Positions 25,148 to 32,653 of a stretch of 64,000 nt of DNA are shown piece by piece. The DNA is taken from positions 62,001 to 126,000 of the forward strand of contig JBPOFM010000008.1 of NCBI GenBank assembly GCA_051252455.1, read 5' to 3'. Within the stretch, counting starts at the first letter, position 1. The number at the start of each line of letters is the position of its first letter. Below the pieces are notes generated by a model. The model did no database searches. It was not told the origin of the DNA and saw only the letters and a list, made by a program, of their open reading frames with translations. Origin of the DNA: JBPOFM01 sp051252455. GTDB lineage: Bacteria > Bacteroidota > Bacteroidia > Flavobacteriales > Flavobacteriaceae. Position numbers and translations under genes: made by a program.

Positions 25148-27058
25148 ATGAAGACAAAAATAATACTATTCATTCTTGCATTGAGCTGTTCATATACATT
25201 TGCTCAACGTAAACTAGCAGATAAATTCTTTGAAAATTTCTCTTATATTAAAGCGACCGAACTATATGAAGAAGCTGTCAAAAAAGGAGATAGCAGTGAA
25301 CATGTGCTGACGCGTTTAGGTGATTGTTACTACAACAATTCAAAAACGAAAGAAGCAGCTGTATGGTATGGTGCTGCGCTTAAAAAATACAAAGACGTCA
25401 ATCCTGAATACATTTACAAATACATACAAACGCAACGTAGTTTGGATAATTATGTAGAGGCCAACAAATGGTTAGCAACTTTTAGAGACATTCAAAGTAA
25501 TGATAGTCGGGGGAAAGAATACAGTAAGGATAACGTGGATATCATTAAAGAACTTGAAGATAATGATGGAGAAATGATCGTTGAAGTAGAGAACCTTCCG
25601 ATCAATACCGAAAATTCTGATTTTGGAACTTATGTTAAAGATAGCTTGTTCTACTTTGCTTCGGCCAGAAAAACGGATAAGAAAAAGAAATATGGTTGGA
25701 ATGATGAACCTTTTCTAGACATCTACCAAGTAAGTATGAAAATGACAGATGGCAAAAAAGAATTCGGCACTGCCGAACTCCTACAAGCCGACAAGGTGAA
25801 CACTGATGTGCATGATGCTTTGGTATCGATTACGAATGATGGAAAAACCATGTATTTCACGCGTGATAATGTAAGTAAAAGTAATAAGGTCAATTATGAC
25901 AAAAAGGGAACAACACATATGAAAATTTATAGAGCATCATTAGTTGATGGTCTATGGCAAGATATTGTTGAATTACCTTTTAATGACGAAAATTTTACTA
26001 ATTATCAGGCTGCTTTAAGTGCTGACAACAAAAAGCTCTATTTTGTCTCTGACCGCGAAGGTGGTTTTGGACAAATGGATATTTATGAAGTAGATATATT
26101 AGAAAACAACACCTATAGCGCTCCAAAAAATTTGGGAGATAAAATTAATACTGAAGGTCGTGAGCAATTTCCTTTTGTGAGCAAGGACAGTACACTATAC
26201 TTTTCATCTGATGGCTATTTGGGTCTTGGTTTACTAGACATCTATAAATCGGACATCATTAAAGACGAAGAAGCAGAACCAATAAATATGGGAGCTCCTT
26301 ACAATAGTGGTTTTGATGATTTTGCCTATTTCCTTGAGGGTGATAAAATCAATGGTTACTTTTCGTCAAATAGAGATGGTGGTCTTGGTAACGATGACAT
26401 TTACGGTTTTAAAGCCGAAAGATGTAAACAAATGATTGAAGGAATTGCAAGAGATAAGAAAACCAATGAAATCTTGGCAGGTGTCGATGTAAAACTGATC
26501 AATAATACAGGAAAAATCGTTGCAACCGTGACAACTACCGCAGATGGTGCCTTTACATTGGATGCTGATTGCAATAAAACATACACTGTTTTAGGCAGCA
26601 GAGAGGATTATAAAGATGATAAAGTTGAAATCACAACAGATAAAACCAATGAAAAAGTCCACAATGCCGATCTGTATCTACAACCATTGATTGACAATGA
26701 TCAAATCGTCATTAACCCAATTTTCTTTGATTTTGACAAATCGAATATCAGAACTGATGCCGAATATGAATTGGAAAATGTGGTAGACGTTATGAGAGAA
26801 CATCCAGAAATGATTATAAAAATCGAATCACATACAGATAGTCGTGGAGGTGATAACTATAATCTAAAACTGTCTGATCGTCGTGCAAAATCCACGAGAG
26901 ATTACTTAATTTCTAGAGGCATTGCTGAAAGTAGAATTGAAAGTGCTATCGGTTATGGTGAGACTCAATTGCTGAATAAATGCAGCAACGGTGTCAAGTG
27001 TACTGAAGAAGAGCACCAATTGAACAGACGTTCTTATTTCTATATATTGAAAGATTAA
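25148..27058 (+). CDS. OmpA family protein with TPR, PD40 and carboxypeptidase-regulatory-like domains
   Basis: About 636 residues from the ATG at 25148 (another in-frame ATG lies 6 bases upstream). Signal peptide MKTKIILFILALSCSYTFAQ; N-terminal TPR-like helices (about 25-130); WD40-like PD40 repeats (about 150-410, e.g. ADNKKLYFVSDREGGFGQMD, SSNRDGGLGNDDIYGF); a CarboxypepD_reg-like beta domain (about 430-510); and a C-terminal OmpA domain (about 525-636) with FFDFDKSNIR and YNLKLSDRRAKS, which bind peptidoglycan. The architecture matches PorE-like proteins that tie type IX components to the cell wall. It is third after the adhesin and PorP/SprF genes and ends with a terminator. Confidence 0.92.
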   Translation: MKTKIILFILALSCSYTFAQRKLADKFFENFSYIKATELYEEAVKKGDSSEHVLTRLGDCYYNNSKTKEAAVWYGAALKKYKDVNPEYIYKYIQTQRSLDNYVEANKWLATFRDIQSNDSRGKEYSKDNVDIIKELEDNDGEMIVEVENLPINTENSDFGTYVKDSLFYFASARKTDKKKKYGWNDEPFLDIYQVSMKMTDGKKEFGTAELLQADKVNTDVHDALVSITNDGKTMYFTRDNVSKSNKVNYDKKGTTHMKIYRASLVDGLWQDIVELPFNDENFTNYQAALSADNKKLYFVSDREGGFGQMDIYEVDILENNTYSAPKNLGDKINTEGREQFPFVSKDSTLYFSSDGYLGLGLLDIYKSDIIKDEEAEPINMGAPYNSGFDDFAYFLEGDKINGYFSSNRDGGLGNDDIYGFKAERCKQMIEGIARDKKTNEILAGVDVKLINNTGKIVATVTTTADGAFTLDADCNKTYTVLGSREDYKDDKVEITTDKTNEKVHNADLYLQPLIDNDQIVINPIFFDFDKSNIRTDAEYELENVVDVMREHPEMIIKIESHTDSRGGDNYNLKLSDRRAKSTRDYLISRGIAESRIESAIGYGETQLLNKCSNGVKCTEEEHQLNRRSYFYILKD

Positions 27059-27081
27059 AATTCCGCTTAAATAAGATTGAA

Positions 27082-27118
27082 AAAAAAAACAGGCTTCACA
27101 TGAAGTCTGTTTTTTTTA
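27082..27118. terminator. Intrinsic terminator, probably bidirectional
   Basis: Stem ACAGGCTTC / GAAGTCTGT with loop ACAT, flanked by an A run on one side and eight Ts on the other. It ends the adhesin operon and could also stop the minus-strand CAP gene. Confidence 0.85.
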
Positions 27119-27314
27119 TATTATAAAGATTCAGTATTAAAAGCTGTTAACAGTACACCAATCAGAATTTCATTCTTGAACTTTTTTGATCTTCCTTTTT
27201 TATAGCTGATTATCCTTTGCAATTTAAATGTGTAATTCAGATATATATAAAAATAAAGTCTCATGAAACAAAGGATACATTTTAATTGAGCTCCTAACTC
27301 CAATAGATAAAACA

Positions 27315-27806
27315 TTATTTTTTGATAAAAATATTTGTACAGAACCAAATGTCTCTACTATTCTGTTCAGCAGAGATATCAAACTGGGTACTATTACCTT
27401 CTATAACTGCTCTATGCGAAGAACTCTTAAGCCAAGCATTTACAACCCCTTCTGCAGTAGTGAATCCATAGGCCACATTTTCTGACACTGCAGTCGCATT
27501 TGCATTTTTGATGAGACTACTACGACGTATCTCGAAATTATCATGGTTAATATTATTGATACCAATCATATAATCAGTTTGTGTGAGCGCAACGGACTTT
27601 ATGACGTTCAATGTCTCCAAGGAGTTAAGTCCAATACTAATTCGATATTCATTGATACGTTCAATAATTTCAATCTCAATAAGTTTTGGTGACGGCGCAT
27701 TTGTCAAAAAAATAGAATCATTTGTATGTTGAGTCACTTCTTCTTGAGAACAAGAAAATGTCAACAGGGCAATCATAACCATTACTGGCAGTTTAAAAAT
27801 TTTCAT
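27315..27806 (-). CDS. CAP-domain (SCP/Tpx-1) lipoprotein, copy 1
   Basis: 163 residues. The signal MKIFKLPVMVMIALLTFSC has a lipobox Cys near residue 19. The CAP domain has NHDNFEIR (His) near residue 90, SENVAYG (Glu) near 110, and VVNAWLKSSSHR (His) near 122-133, the conserved cavity residues of the family. Bacterial CAP proteins are secreted and mostly of unknown activity. It is a paralogue of the gene at 28131-28625, with the same length and domain order. It has its own promoter at 27830-27863. Confidence 0.88.
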   Translation of the reverse strand: MKIFKLPVMVMIALLTFSCSQEEVTQHTNDSIFLTNAPSPKLIEIEIIERINEYRISIGLNSLETLNVIKSVALTQTDYMIGINNINHDNFEIRRSSLIKNANATAVSENVAYGFTTAEGVVNAWLKSSSHRAVIEGNSTQFDISAEQNSRDIWFCTNIFIKK

Positions 27807-27829
27807 AATTTAATTTATATTAGGGTCGG

Positions 27830-27863
27830 CAAAAATATTCCTACACTGATCAAATATTCCCAA
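27830..27863 (-). promoter_or_regulatory. Promoter of CAP-domain gene copy 1
   Basis: On the minus strand TATTTTTG (27837-27830) fits TAnnTTTG, with TTG at 27863-27861 and a 23-base spacer. The predicted start is near 27824, 18 bases before the ATG. Confidence 0.6.
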
Positions 27864-28065
27864 GAAGAAGTTAAAATCGATTAAGTACATTCTTTATTGT
27901 CAATTAATTGCAGTTGATCGATCAATGCACTCTTCAGTTAAATAAATCGGTACTATTATTGAAATGCGTGTTTTGATTAGATAATTATGAGGAAAGTACA
28001 CTTCATCCCAACTTATTAATGTATAAATCGAGAATTTGAAATAAATAGATAAGAAATTATCGCAA

Positions 28066-28096
28066 AACAAAAAAAGCCACAACTCTCGTTGTGACT
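28066..28096 (-). terminator. Intrinsic terminator of CAP-domain gene copy 2
   Basis: Minus-strand stem AAGTCACAAC / GTTGTGGCTT with loop GAGA and a following run of seven Ts; one A-C mismatch in the stem. Confidence 0.85.
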
Positions 28097-28130
28097 TCAC
28101 ATAACTAACACGAAATAACTATTGAAAACT

Positions 28131-28625
28131 TTATTTTTTCATAAACATATTGGTATAATACCAGCGACCTTCTGCATTTTGTTCTGCAGACAAATCAAAA
28201 TCCGTAAAATCACCTTCTATGTTTGATCTATGATTTTCACTATTAAGCCAGGCATTCACAACACCTTCAGCTGTATTGTAACCATAAGCTACATTTTCTG
28301 AAACAGATATAGCACCTGCATTCTGTATTAAGCTGTTTTTGCGAACGTAAAAATTATCGTGATTCACCTGATTATTAACTACCATATAATCTGTATGGGT
28401 AAAAGCAACAGATTTGATAATACTCAAATTCTGTAATGGATTTAAACCCATTCCAATTCTATGCGCATTGATCAACTCCATAATTTCTATTTCGATTGTT
28501 TTGGCTGCTGGGGTAGCTACCAAAACTGAAGAATCAAGTGTTTCAGTGGCCACTTCATCGGTTGAGCAAGAAATGGACATGATAGCCATTAATGTCAGTA
28601 AAGACAGGAGTTTAATCGTTTTCAT
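28131..28625 (-). CDS. CAP-domain (SCP/Tpx-1) lipoprotein, copy 2
   Basis: 164 residues. Lipoprotein signal MKTIKLLSLLTLMAIMSISC with the lipobox Cys at about 20. CAP landmarks are NHDNFYVR, SENVAYGYN and VVNAWLNSENHRSNIEG; the last is closer to the family consensus than in copy 1, which reads SSSHRAVIEG. Much of the domain is identical between copies (IIKSVA, TDYM, SENVAYG, TAEGVVNAWL, SAEQN), so they arose by tandem duplication. A terminator follows at 28066-28096, so the copies are transcribed separately. Confidence 0.9.
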   Translation of the reverse strand: MKTIKLLSLLTLMAIMSISCSTDEVATETLDSSVLVATPAAKTIEIEIMELINAHRIGMGLNPLQNLSIIKSVAFTHTDYMVVNNQVNHDNFYVRKNSLIQNAGAISVSENVAYGYNTAEGVVNAWLNSENHRSNIEGDFTDFDLSAEQNAEGRWYYTNMFMKK

Positions 28626-28740
28626 AAGTAGGGTACATTAGATTTGGTAGGTCTAAAATACTCTTAACAAAAACTAAATAATGTTAAAGAAATGTTAAAA
28701 TCGACAAAATACAGTCTTTTTATCGGTATTTAATGCAAAT

Positions 28741-28810
28741 CATCGATGAAATGCTTTTCAAAGCAAACAATTTAGGTATTTCATCATCATTAAAATGCAT
28801 TTCATCGATG
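28741..28810. repeat. Perfect 14-base inverted repeat, 42-base spacer
   Basis: CATCGATGAAATGC (28741-28754) and its exact reverse complement (28797-28810), in the gap between the CAP copy-2 start and the pdxH stop. No U tract follows either arm, so it is not a simple terminator. Confidence 0.9.
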
Positions 28811-28836
28811 TTCTTGATGTTTTTGACTAAAAAACA

Positions 28837-29484
28837 TTAGGGAGATAGGCGTTCTATTTGCCAGCTGAAACCACTATCTAATTTATATCGAATTCTGTCA
28901 TGTAAACGGTTAGGTCTTCCTTGCCAAAATTCGATTTCGACAGGTTTTACTATAAATCCTCCCCAATAATCCGGTCTGGGAATTTCTTTTCCTTTATATT
29001 CAGCTTCTAGTTGATGCAATTGCTTTTCAAGCACTTCCCTATTTGCCACTACTTCACTTTGATGGGAGACTAGCGCTCCCAATTGACTACCTCTGGGTCG
29101 TGATTCAAAATAGCTATCACTCAAATTTTCTGCAATCTTTACGGCTTTACCTTTAATAATTACTTGACGTTCCACTTGATGCCAAAAGAAAGACAAACTT
29201 ACATGAGGATTGTTTGCTATGGCTTTACCCTTTTCACTTTCATAGTTTGTATAAAAAATAAAACCGTCATTACCGAACTTTTTAAGTAGCACTACTCTAC
29301 TTTTTGGATAGCCATCCAAACCGATTGTTGAAATGGTCATCGCGTTCGTTTCGCCATCATCAAAATTTGCATCAACTTCATGAAACCAAGTCTGGAATTG
29401 CTGCATTGGATGATTGCTTATGACACTTTCCAACAACTCTTTTTTTTCGTATGATTTTCGATAGTTACTTAAATCTTTTTCCAT
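28837..29484 (-). CDS. pdxH: Pyridoxamine 5'-phosphate oxidase
   Basis: 215 residues, the normal length. FMN- and substrate-binding segments are present: NAMTISTIGLDGYPKSRVVLLK near 55-76 (quoted only in outline), FYTNYESEKG, FFWHQVERQVIIKG, and the C-terminal FWQGRPNRLHDR motif that contacts the substrate phosphate. It oxidises pyridoxine or pyridoxamine phosphate to PLP in the cytoplasm. It stands alone: over 100 bases separate it from rnz, and its stop lies 26 bases beyond the 28741-28810 inverted repeat. Confidence 0.95.
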   Translation of the reverse strand: MEKDLSNYRKSYEKKELLESVISNHPMQQFQTWFHEVDANFDDGETNAMTISTIGLDGYPKSRVVLLKKFGNDGFIFYTNYESEKGKAIANNPHVSLSFFWHQVERQVIIKGKAVKIAENLSDSYFESRPRGSQLGALVSHQSEVVANREVLEKQLHQLEAEYKGKEIPRPDYWGGFIVKPVEIEFWQGRPNRLHDRIRYKLDSGFSWQIERLSP

Positions 29485-29602
29485 GTGTTTCTATTTTATT
29501 GAACTCAAATAAAGTACGCATCATTAATTTACGATAGATGATGACATAAGAATAAATTAGCCTTTCGCTTTTAGCCTATAGCTTTTAGCTTTCAGTTAGT
29601 GT

Positions 29603-30511
29603 TTAATCAAAATTAAACTTTTTGCCATCTCTCGCCAATTTCACTGGTTTAAAAATAGTCTGTGCTTCCGTTTTGAATTCTTTCAGATTGTCATAACGTG
29701 TAGAAAAATGACCTAATATCAACGTGCCAACGTCTGCTTTTTTTGCGATCATAGCTGCTTCCTTTGCTGTAGAATGTTTTGTTTTCGGTGCTAACTTTGC
29801 ATTTTTTTCAAGAAAAGTGGATTCATGATAAAGTACGTCCACTCCTTTAATAATTGGAATGATCGATTCATAGTATGCCGTGTCACTACAAAAAGCATAG
29901 CTTTTAGTTGGCGTAGGCAGCGTAGTTACTTTCTTATGATCAATTAATATACCATCCTTATTCTCGACATCAAATCCTTGTTTCAGCTTTCGATAGTAAG
30001 CAATATCAATATTTGCCTCAATCACTGCTGGTATATCTAAATGTCTATCGCCTTCTTTTTCTTTGAATAAAAATCCATTAGTATAGATGCGATGATCTAA
30101 AGGAATGGTGTAGACTTCTACCTTCTCATCTTCAAAAATCAATTCAGAAGATCTTGAAGTCAATTCATGAAAAATAAGTTGAAAATTGGTCCAAGCATCT
30201 GCCAATTTCATTTGAAGTGTGATGACTTCTTTTAAACCTTTCGGAGCATAAATATGTAGTTCTGTCTCTCGAGTTAATAAATGAAACGTAGAAATCAAGC
30301 CAACCAGACCAAAGAAATGATCGCCATGTAAATGAGAAATAAAAATATGTTTGATTCGAGCAAACTTTATCTTATTACGTCGCAATTCAACTTGAGTTCC
30401 TTCTCCACAATCAATAAGAAACATATGGTTGTTCATCTCTAAAACCTGTGCTGTAGGATTGGTATCTGTTCGTGGTGTTGCGCTATAGCAGCCGAGAATA
30501 GTGAGTTTCAT
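29603..30511 (-). CDS. rnz: Ribonuclease Z
   Basis: 302 residues, the short bacterial form. The metallo-beta-lactamase zinc motif HLHGDHFFGL lies near residues 61-70. Further ligands appear in FCSDTAYYE, VDVLYHESTF (His near 228) and LGHFSTRY (the late His). It processes tRNA 3' ends endonucleolytically, complementing RNase P, whose RNA is at 6549-6882. It is last in a minus-strand group pyrR-pyrB-STAS-rnz, although a 107-base gap with an imperfect inverted repeat precedes it. Confidence 0.94.
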   Translation of the reverse strand: MKLTILGCYSATPRTDTNPTAQVLEMNNHMFLIDCGEGTQVELRRNKIKFARIKHIFISHLHGDHFFGLVGLISTFHLLTRETELHIYAPKGLKEVITLQMKLADAWTNFQLIFHELTSRSSELIFEDEKVEVYTIPLDHRIYTNGFLFKEKEGDRHLDIPAVIEANIDIAYYRKLKQGFDVENKDGILIDHKKVTTLPTPTKSYAFCSDTAYYESIIPIIKGVDVLYHESTFLEKNAKLAPKTKHSTAKEAAMIAKKADVGTLILGHFSTRYDNLKEFKTEAQTIFKPVKLARDGKKFNFD

Positions 30512-30525
30512 TATTTAAGTTTAGA

Positions 30526-30614
30526 AATTTTGAGTTGATGAGTTTAGAAGTCTAATAGATGCATCCCGATGGGAGACCTTTATATCTGAACTTCAAACAT
30601 ACTAACTCAAAATC
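30526..30614. repeat. Imperfect inverted repeat between the STAS-like gene and rnz
   Basis: A 10-base perfect core ATTTTGAGTT / AACTCAAAAT is embedded in arms of about 27 bases with several mismatches (30526-30552 and 30588-30614). It could fold as a long AT-rich hairpin in the transcript. Confidence 0.5.
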
Positions 30615-30618
30615 TTTT

Positions 30619-30951
30619 TTAAATTCCCAGGTCACGCTCCATCTCTTCCATCTCAATGATGTCATACGCTTCTTTTAAAGTGGGAACAACAATCAATTCG
30701 TCTGGCATTTCATCCAAATTTGCCTTGTCTGTTACAATTACAAACGATTGTTTTGCATGACGATGTTTTTTGGAAAGGTCTAAAAACTCGATGATATCTT
30801 GCAACGTCACTTTTGACATTACAGAAAGATTTACAATCACATTATCTCCTTTAAATTTCGGATAAGTTGCTTGCATTTTCTTTACCAATTCAACAATTGT
30901 GCTTTTTTCTTGAATAACAATTGTTATGTTTTCGTCTTTATCAAATATCAT
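30619..30951 (-). CDS. STAS-like domain protein
   Basis: 110 residues whose order of strands and helices follows the STAS (anti-sigma-factor antagonist) fold: an N-terminal strand pair, VIVNLSVMSKVTLQDIIEFL in the place of the usual D-L-S-x-V-x-x-I-D-S-S-G helix, SFVIVT, then VPTLKEAYDII. The serine normally phosphorylated in SpoIIAA-type proteins is not preserved. It starts 4 bases after the pyrB stop and precedes rnz. It could also be an unrelated alpha/beta protein; STAS is my best structural guess. Confidence 0.6.
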   Translation of the reverse strand: MIFDKDENITIVIQEKSTIVELVKKMQATYPKFKGDNVIVNLSVMSKVTLQDIIEFLDLSKKHRHAKQSFVIVTDKANLDEMPDELIVVPTLKEAYDIIEMEEMERDLGI

Positions 30952-30955
30952 AATC

Positions 30956-31885
30956 TCAATGTTTTATTTTAGAAGCTAATAAATAAATGACCGCCATTCG
31001 AATGGCAACACCATTTTGAACTTGGTCCAAAATAATCGCTTGTTTGGAATCAGCAACATCACTCGTAATTTCCACACCACGATTGATGGGTCCAGGATGC
31101 ATTATGGTTATTTCTTTATCCAAAGATTCCAGCATGGCTTTATTAACGCCATATTGTTGTGTATATTCTCTAGTAGAAGGGAAATAACTAATGTCCATAC
31201 GTTCATTTTGAACTCGCAACATATTTGCCACATCACACCAATTGAGAGCTTTTTTCAAATCGGTTTCAACTCTTACACCCAATTTATCAATATATTTTGG
31301 CAGCAAAGTTTTTGGGCCACACACCATCACATTGGCACCTTGTAATTGTAAGGCAAAAATATTGGACAAGGCAACTCTACTGTGAAGAATATCACCAACA
31401 ATAACCACATTTTTTCCTTTGACACTTCTTAATCGTTCTCTTATTGAATAACTATCGAGTAAAGCTTGTGTAGGATGTTCATGAGCGCCATCTCCAGCGT
31501 TAATAATGCTCGCGTTGACATGTTGCGATAAAAACACGCTTGCCCCAGGATTGGGGTGACGCATCACGACCATATCCACTTTCATGGACAGGATATTGTT
31601 GACCGTATCAATTAACGTTTCTCCTTTAGAAACTGAAGATTGTGAAGACGAAAAGTTTATTACGTCTGCTGAAAGTCTTTTTTCTGCCAATTCAAAAGAT
31701 AATTTAGTACGCGTGGAATTTTCAAAAAAAAGATTGGCAATGGTAATATCACGAAGTGAAGGCACTTTTTTGATCGGTCGATTGATGACTTCTTTGAAAT
31801 GATCAGCTGTTTCAAAGATAAGTTGAATATCCTGTGAGTTCAGATATTTGATTCCCAGTAAGTGGTTGACACTTAATTCGCTCAT
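30956..31885 (-). CDS. pyrB: Aspartate carbamoyltransferase catalytic subunit
   Basis: 309 residues. Carbamoyl-phosphate-binding FENSTRTKLSFE lies near residue 53-64. Active-site loops are SSSQSSVSKGET, MRHPNPGA, NAGDGAHEHPTQALLD (about 130-145), and HPGPINRGVEI near the C-terminus. It catalyses the first committed step of pyrimidine synthesis. No pyrI regulatory-subunit gene lies nearby, so the enzyme probably acts as an unregulated trimer or in another complex. It is downstream of pyrR with a 63-base gap. Confidence 0.96.
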   Translation of the reverse strand: MSELSVNHLLGIKYLNSQDIQLIFETADHFKEVINRPIKKVPSLRDITIANLFFENSTRTKLSFELAEKRLSADVINFSSSQSSVSKGETLIDTVNNILSMKVDMVVMRHPNPGASVFLSQHVNASIINAGDGAHEHPTQALLDSYSIRERLRSVKGKNVVIVGDILHSRVALSNIFALQLQGANVMVCGPKTLLPKYIDKLGVRVETDLKKALNWCDVANMLRVQNERMDISYFPSTREYTQQYGVNKAMLESLDKEITIMHPGPINRGVEITSDVADSKQAIILDQVQNGVAIRMAVIYLLASKIKH

Positions 31886-31948
31886 GTTATGTCCTGTTCT
31901 TTATATAAGATGTTCAAAATTATTGAACCAATTATCAAATTTTTACTG

Positions 31949-32488
31949 TTATTCATTAACTAAATATACAGCATCCTCTCCATCATTCTCTTTCCAATGC
32001 ACTTGTACCTTCTCTTCGTTGATGGCATCAACTTGTCTTCCTCTATAATTTGGCTGAATGGGCAAATGTCTGCTGAAACGCCTGTCAATTAAGGTTAGTA
32101 ATTCTATTTCGTTAGGTCGTCCAAATGATTGTATTGCTGTCAGAGCGGCATTTATACTTCGTCCTGTATATAGAACGTCATCAATGAACACAATGTTTTT
32201 GTTTTCAACCAAAAAGTTGATTTCAGTCGTATTTGCTTCCAATGGCTTTTCTCCTCGACGGAAATCATCTCTAAAAAAGGTGATATCCAATAGCCCAAGC
32301 CGAATATTCTTGATTTTATAATCCTCCTTTAGCATTTGTGCCAATCGGATTGCAAGGAATTTTCCACGAGGTTGAATCCCTATTAAAACAGTTTCTGAAA
32401 AATCGTTGTGGTTTTCAATTAGTTGACAAGCCAATCGATGAAGAATGATGTTTACCTCTTTAGCGTTAAGTAAAACTTTATGGCCCAT
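31949..32488 (-). CDS. pyrR: Bifunctional pyr operon regulator / uracil phosphoribosyltransferase
   Basis: 179 residues. The PRPP-binding motif VFIDDVLYTGRSI near residues 98-110 and the early GIQPRGKFLA segment mark PyrR. In Bacillus it binds pyr mRNA leaders to promote attenuation and also makes UMP from uracil. Here the promoter at 32514-32543 predicts a leader of only about 20 bases, too short for an attenuator ahead of pyrR. Regulation could act in the 63-base pyrR-pyrB gap, or the protein may mainly serve as a phosphoribosyltransferase. The stop of rpsA and its terminator lie upstream. Confidence 0.94.
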   Translation of the reverse strand: MGHKVLLNAKEVNIILHRLACQLIENHNDFSETVLIGIQPRGKFLAIRLAQMLKEDYKIKNIRLGLLDITFFRDDFRRGEKPLEANTTEINFLVENKNIVFIDDVLYTGRSINAALTAIQSFGRPNEIELLTLIDRRFSRHLPIQPNYRGRQVDAINEEKVQVHWKENDGEDAVYLVNE

Positions 32489-32495
32489 AGTGTTT

Positions 32496-32509
32496 CCAAA
32501 CGTATTTGG
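32496..32509. promoter_or_regulatory. Short palindrome at the predicted pyrR transcription start
   Basis: CCAAA-CGTA-TTTGG, 5-base arms around a 4-base centre, overlapping the predicted transcription start of pyrR. It could be an operator, but short palindromes are common by chance. Confidence 0.35.
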
Positions 32510-32513
32510 TTTA

Positions 32514-32543
32514 CAAAGTTAGGATAAAAAATGGGGTTTGCAA
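32514..32543 (-). promoter_or_regulatory. pyrR-pyrB promoter
   Basis: On the minus strand TAACTTTG (32521-32514) and TTG (32543-32541) are separated by 19 bases, a close fit to TTG-N-TAnnTTTG. The predicted start near 32507 gives a leader of about 20 bases. Confidence 0.75.
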
Positions 32544-32582
32544 TAGGATATTCTTGCAAAGGCGCATAGGGTCAATACAAAA

Positions 32583-32612
32583 TAAAAAAGCCTCCAATTT
32601 ACATTGAAGGCT
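32583..32612 (-). terminator. rpsA intrinsic terminator
   Basis: Minus-strand stem AAGCCTTCAAT / ATTGGAGGCTT with one G-T pair, loop GTAA, then a T run. It lies 42 bases after the rpsA stop and before pyrR. Confidence 0.85.
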
Positions 32613-32653
32613 TCGTTTATTAAAATGATATTCCTGCTTTCGCAGCAACTGGG

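Larger units (their letters stand above)
27807..28130. other. Intergenic region between the two CAP genes
   Basis: 324 bases. It holds the copy-1 promoter at 27830-27863 and the copy-2 terminator at 28066-28096. A 66-codon minus-strand frame (27900-28100) overlaps the terminator and has no recognisable features; I do not call it a gene. Confidence 0.6.

Noticed and set aside
27900..28100. 66-codon minus-strand frame between the CAP genes
   Set aside because: Runs through a terminator hairpin and has no motif or conserved composition.
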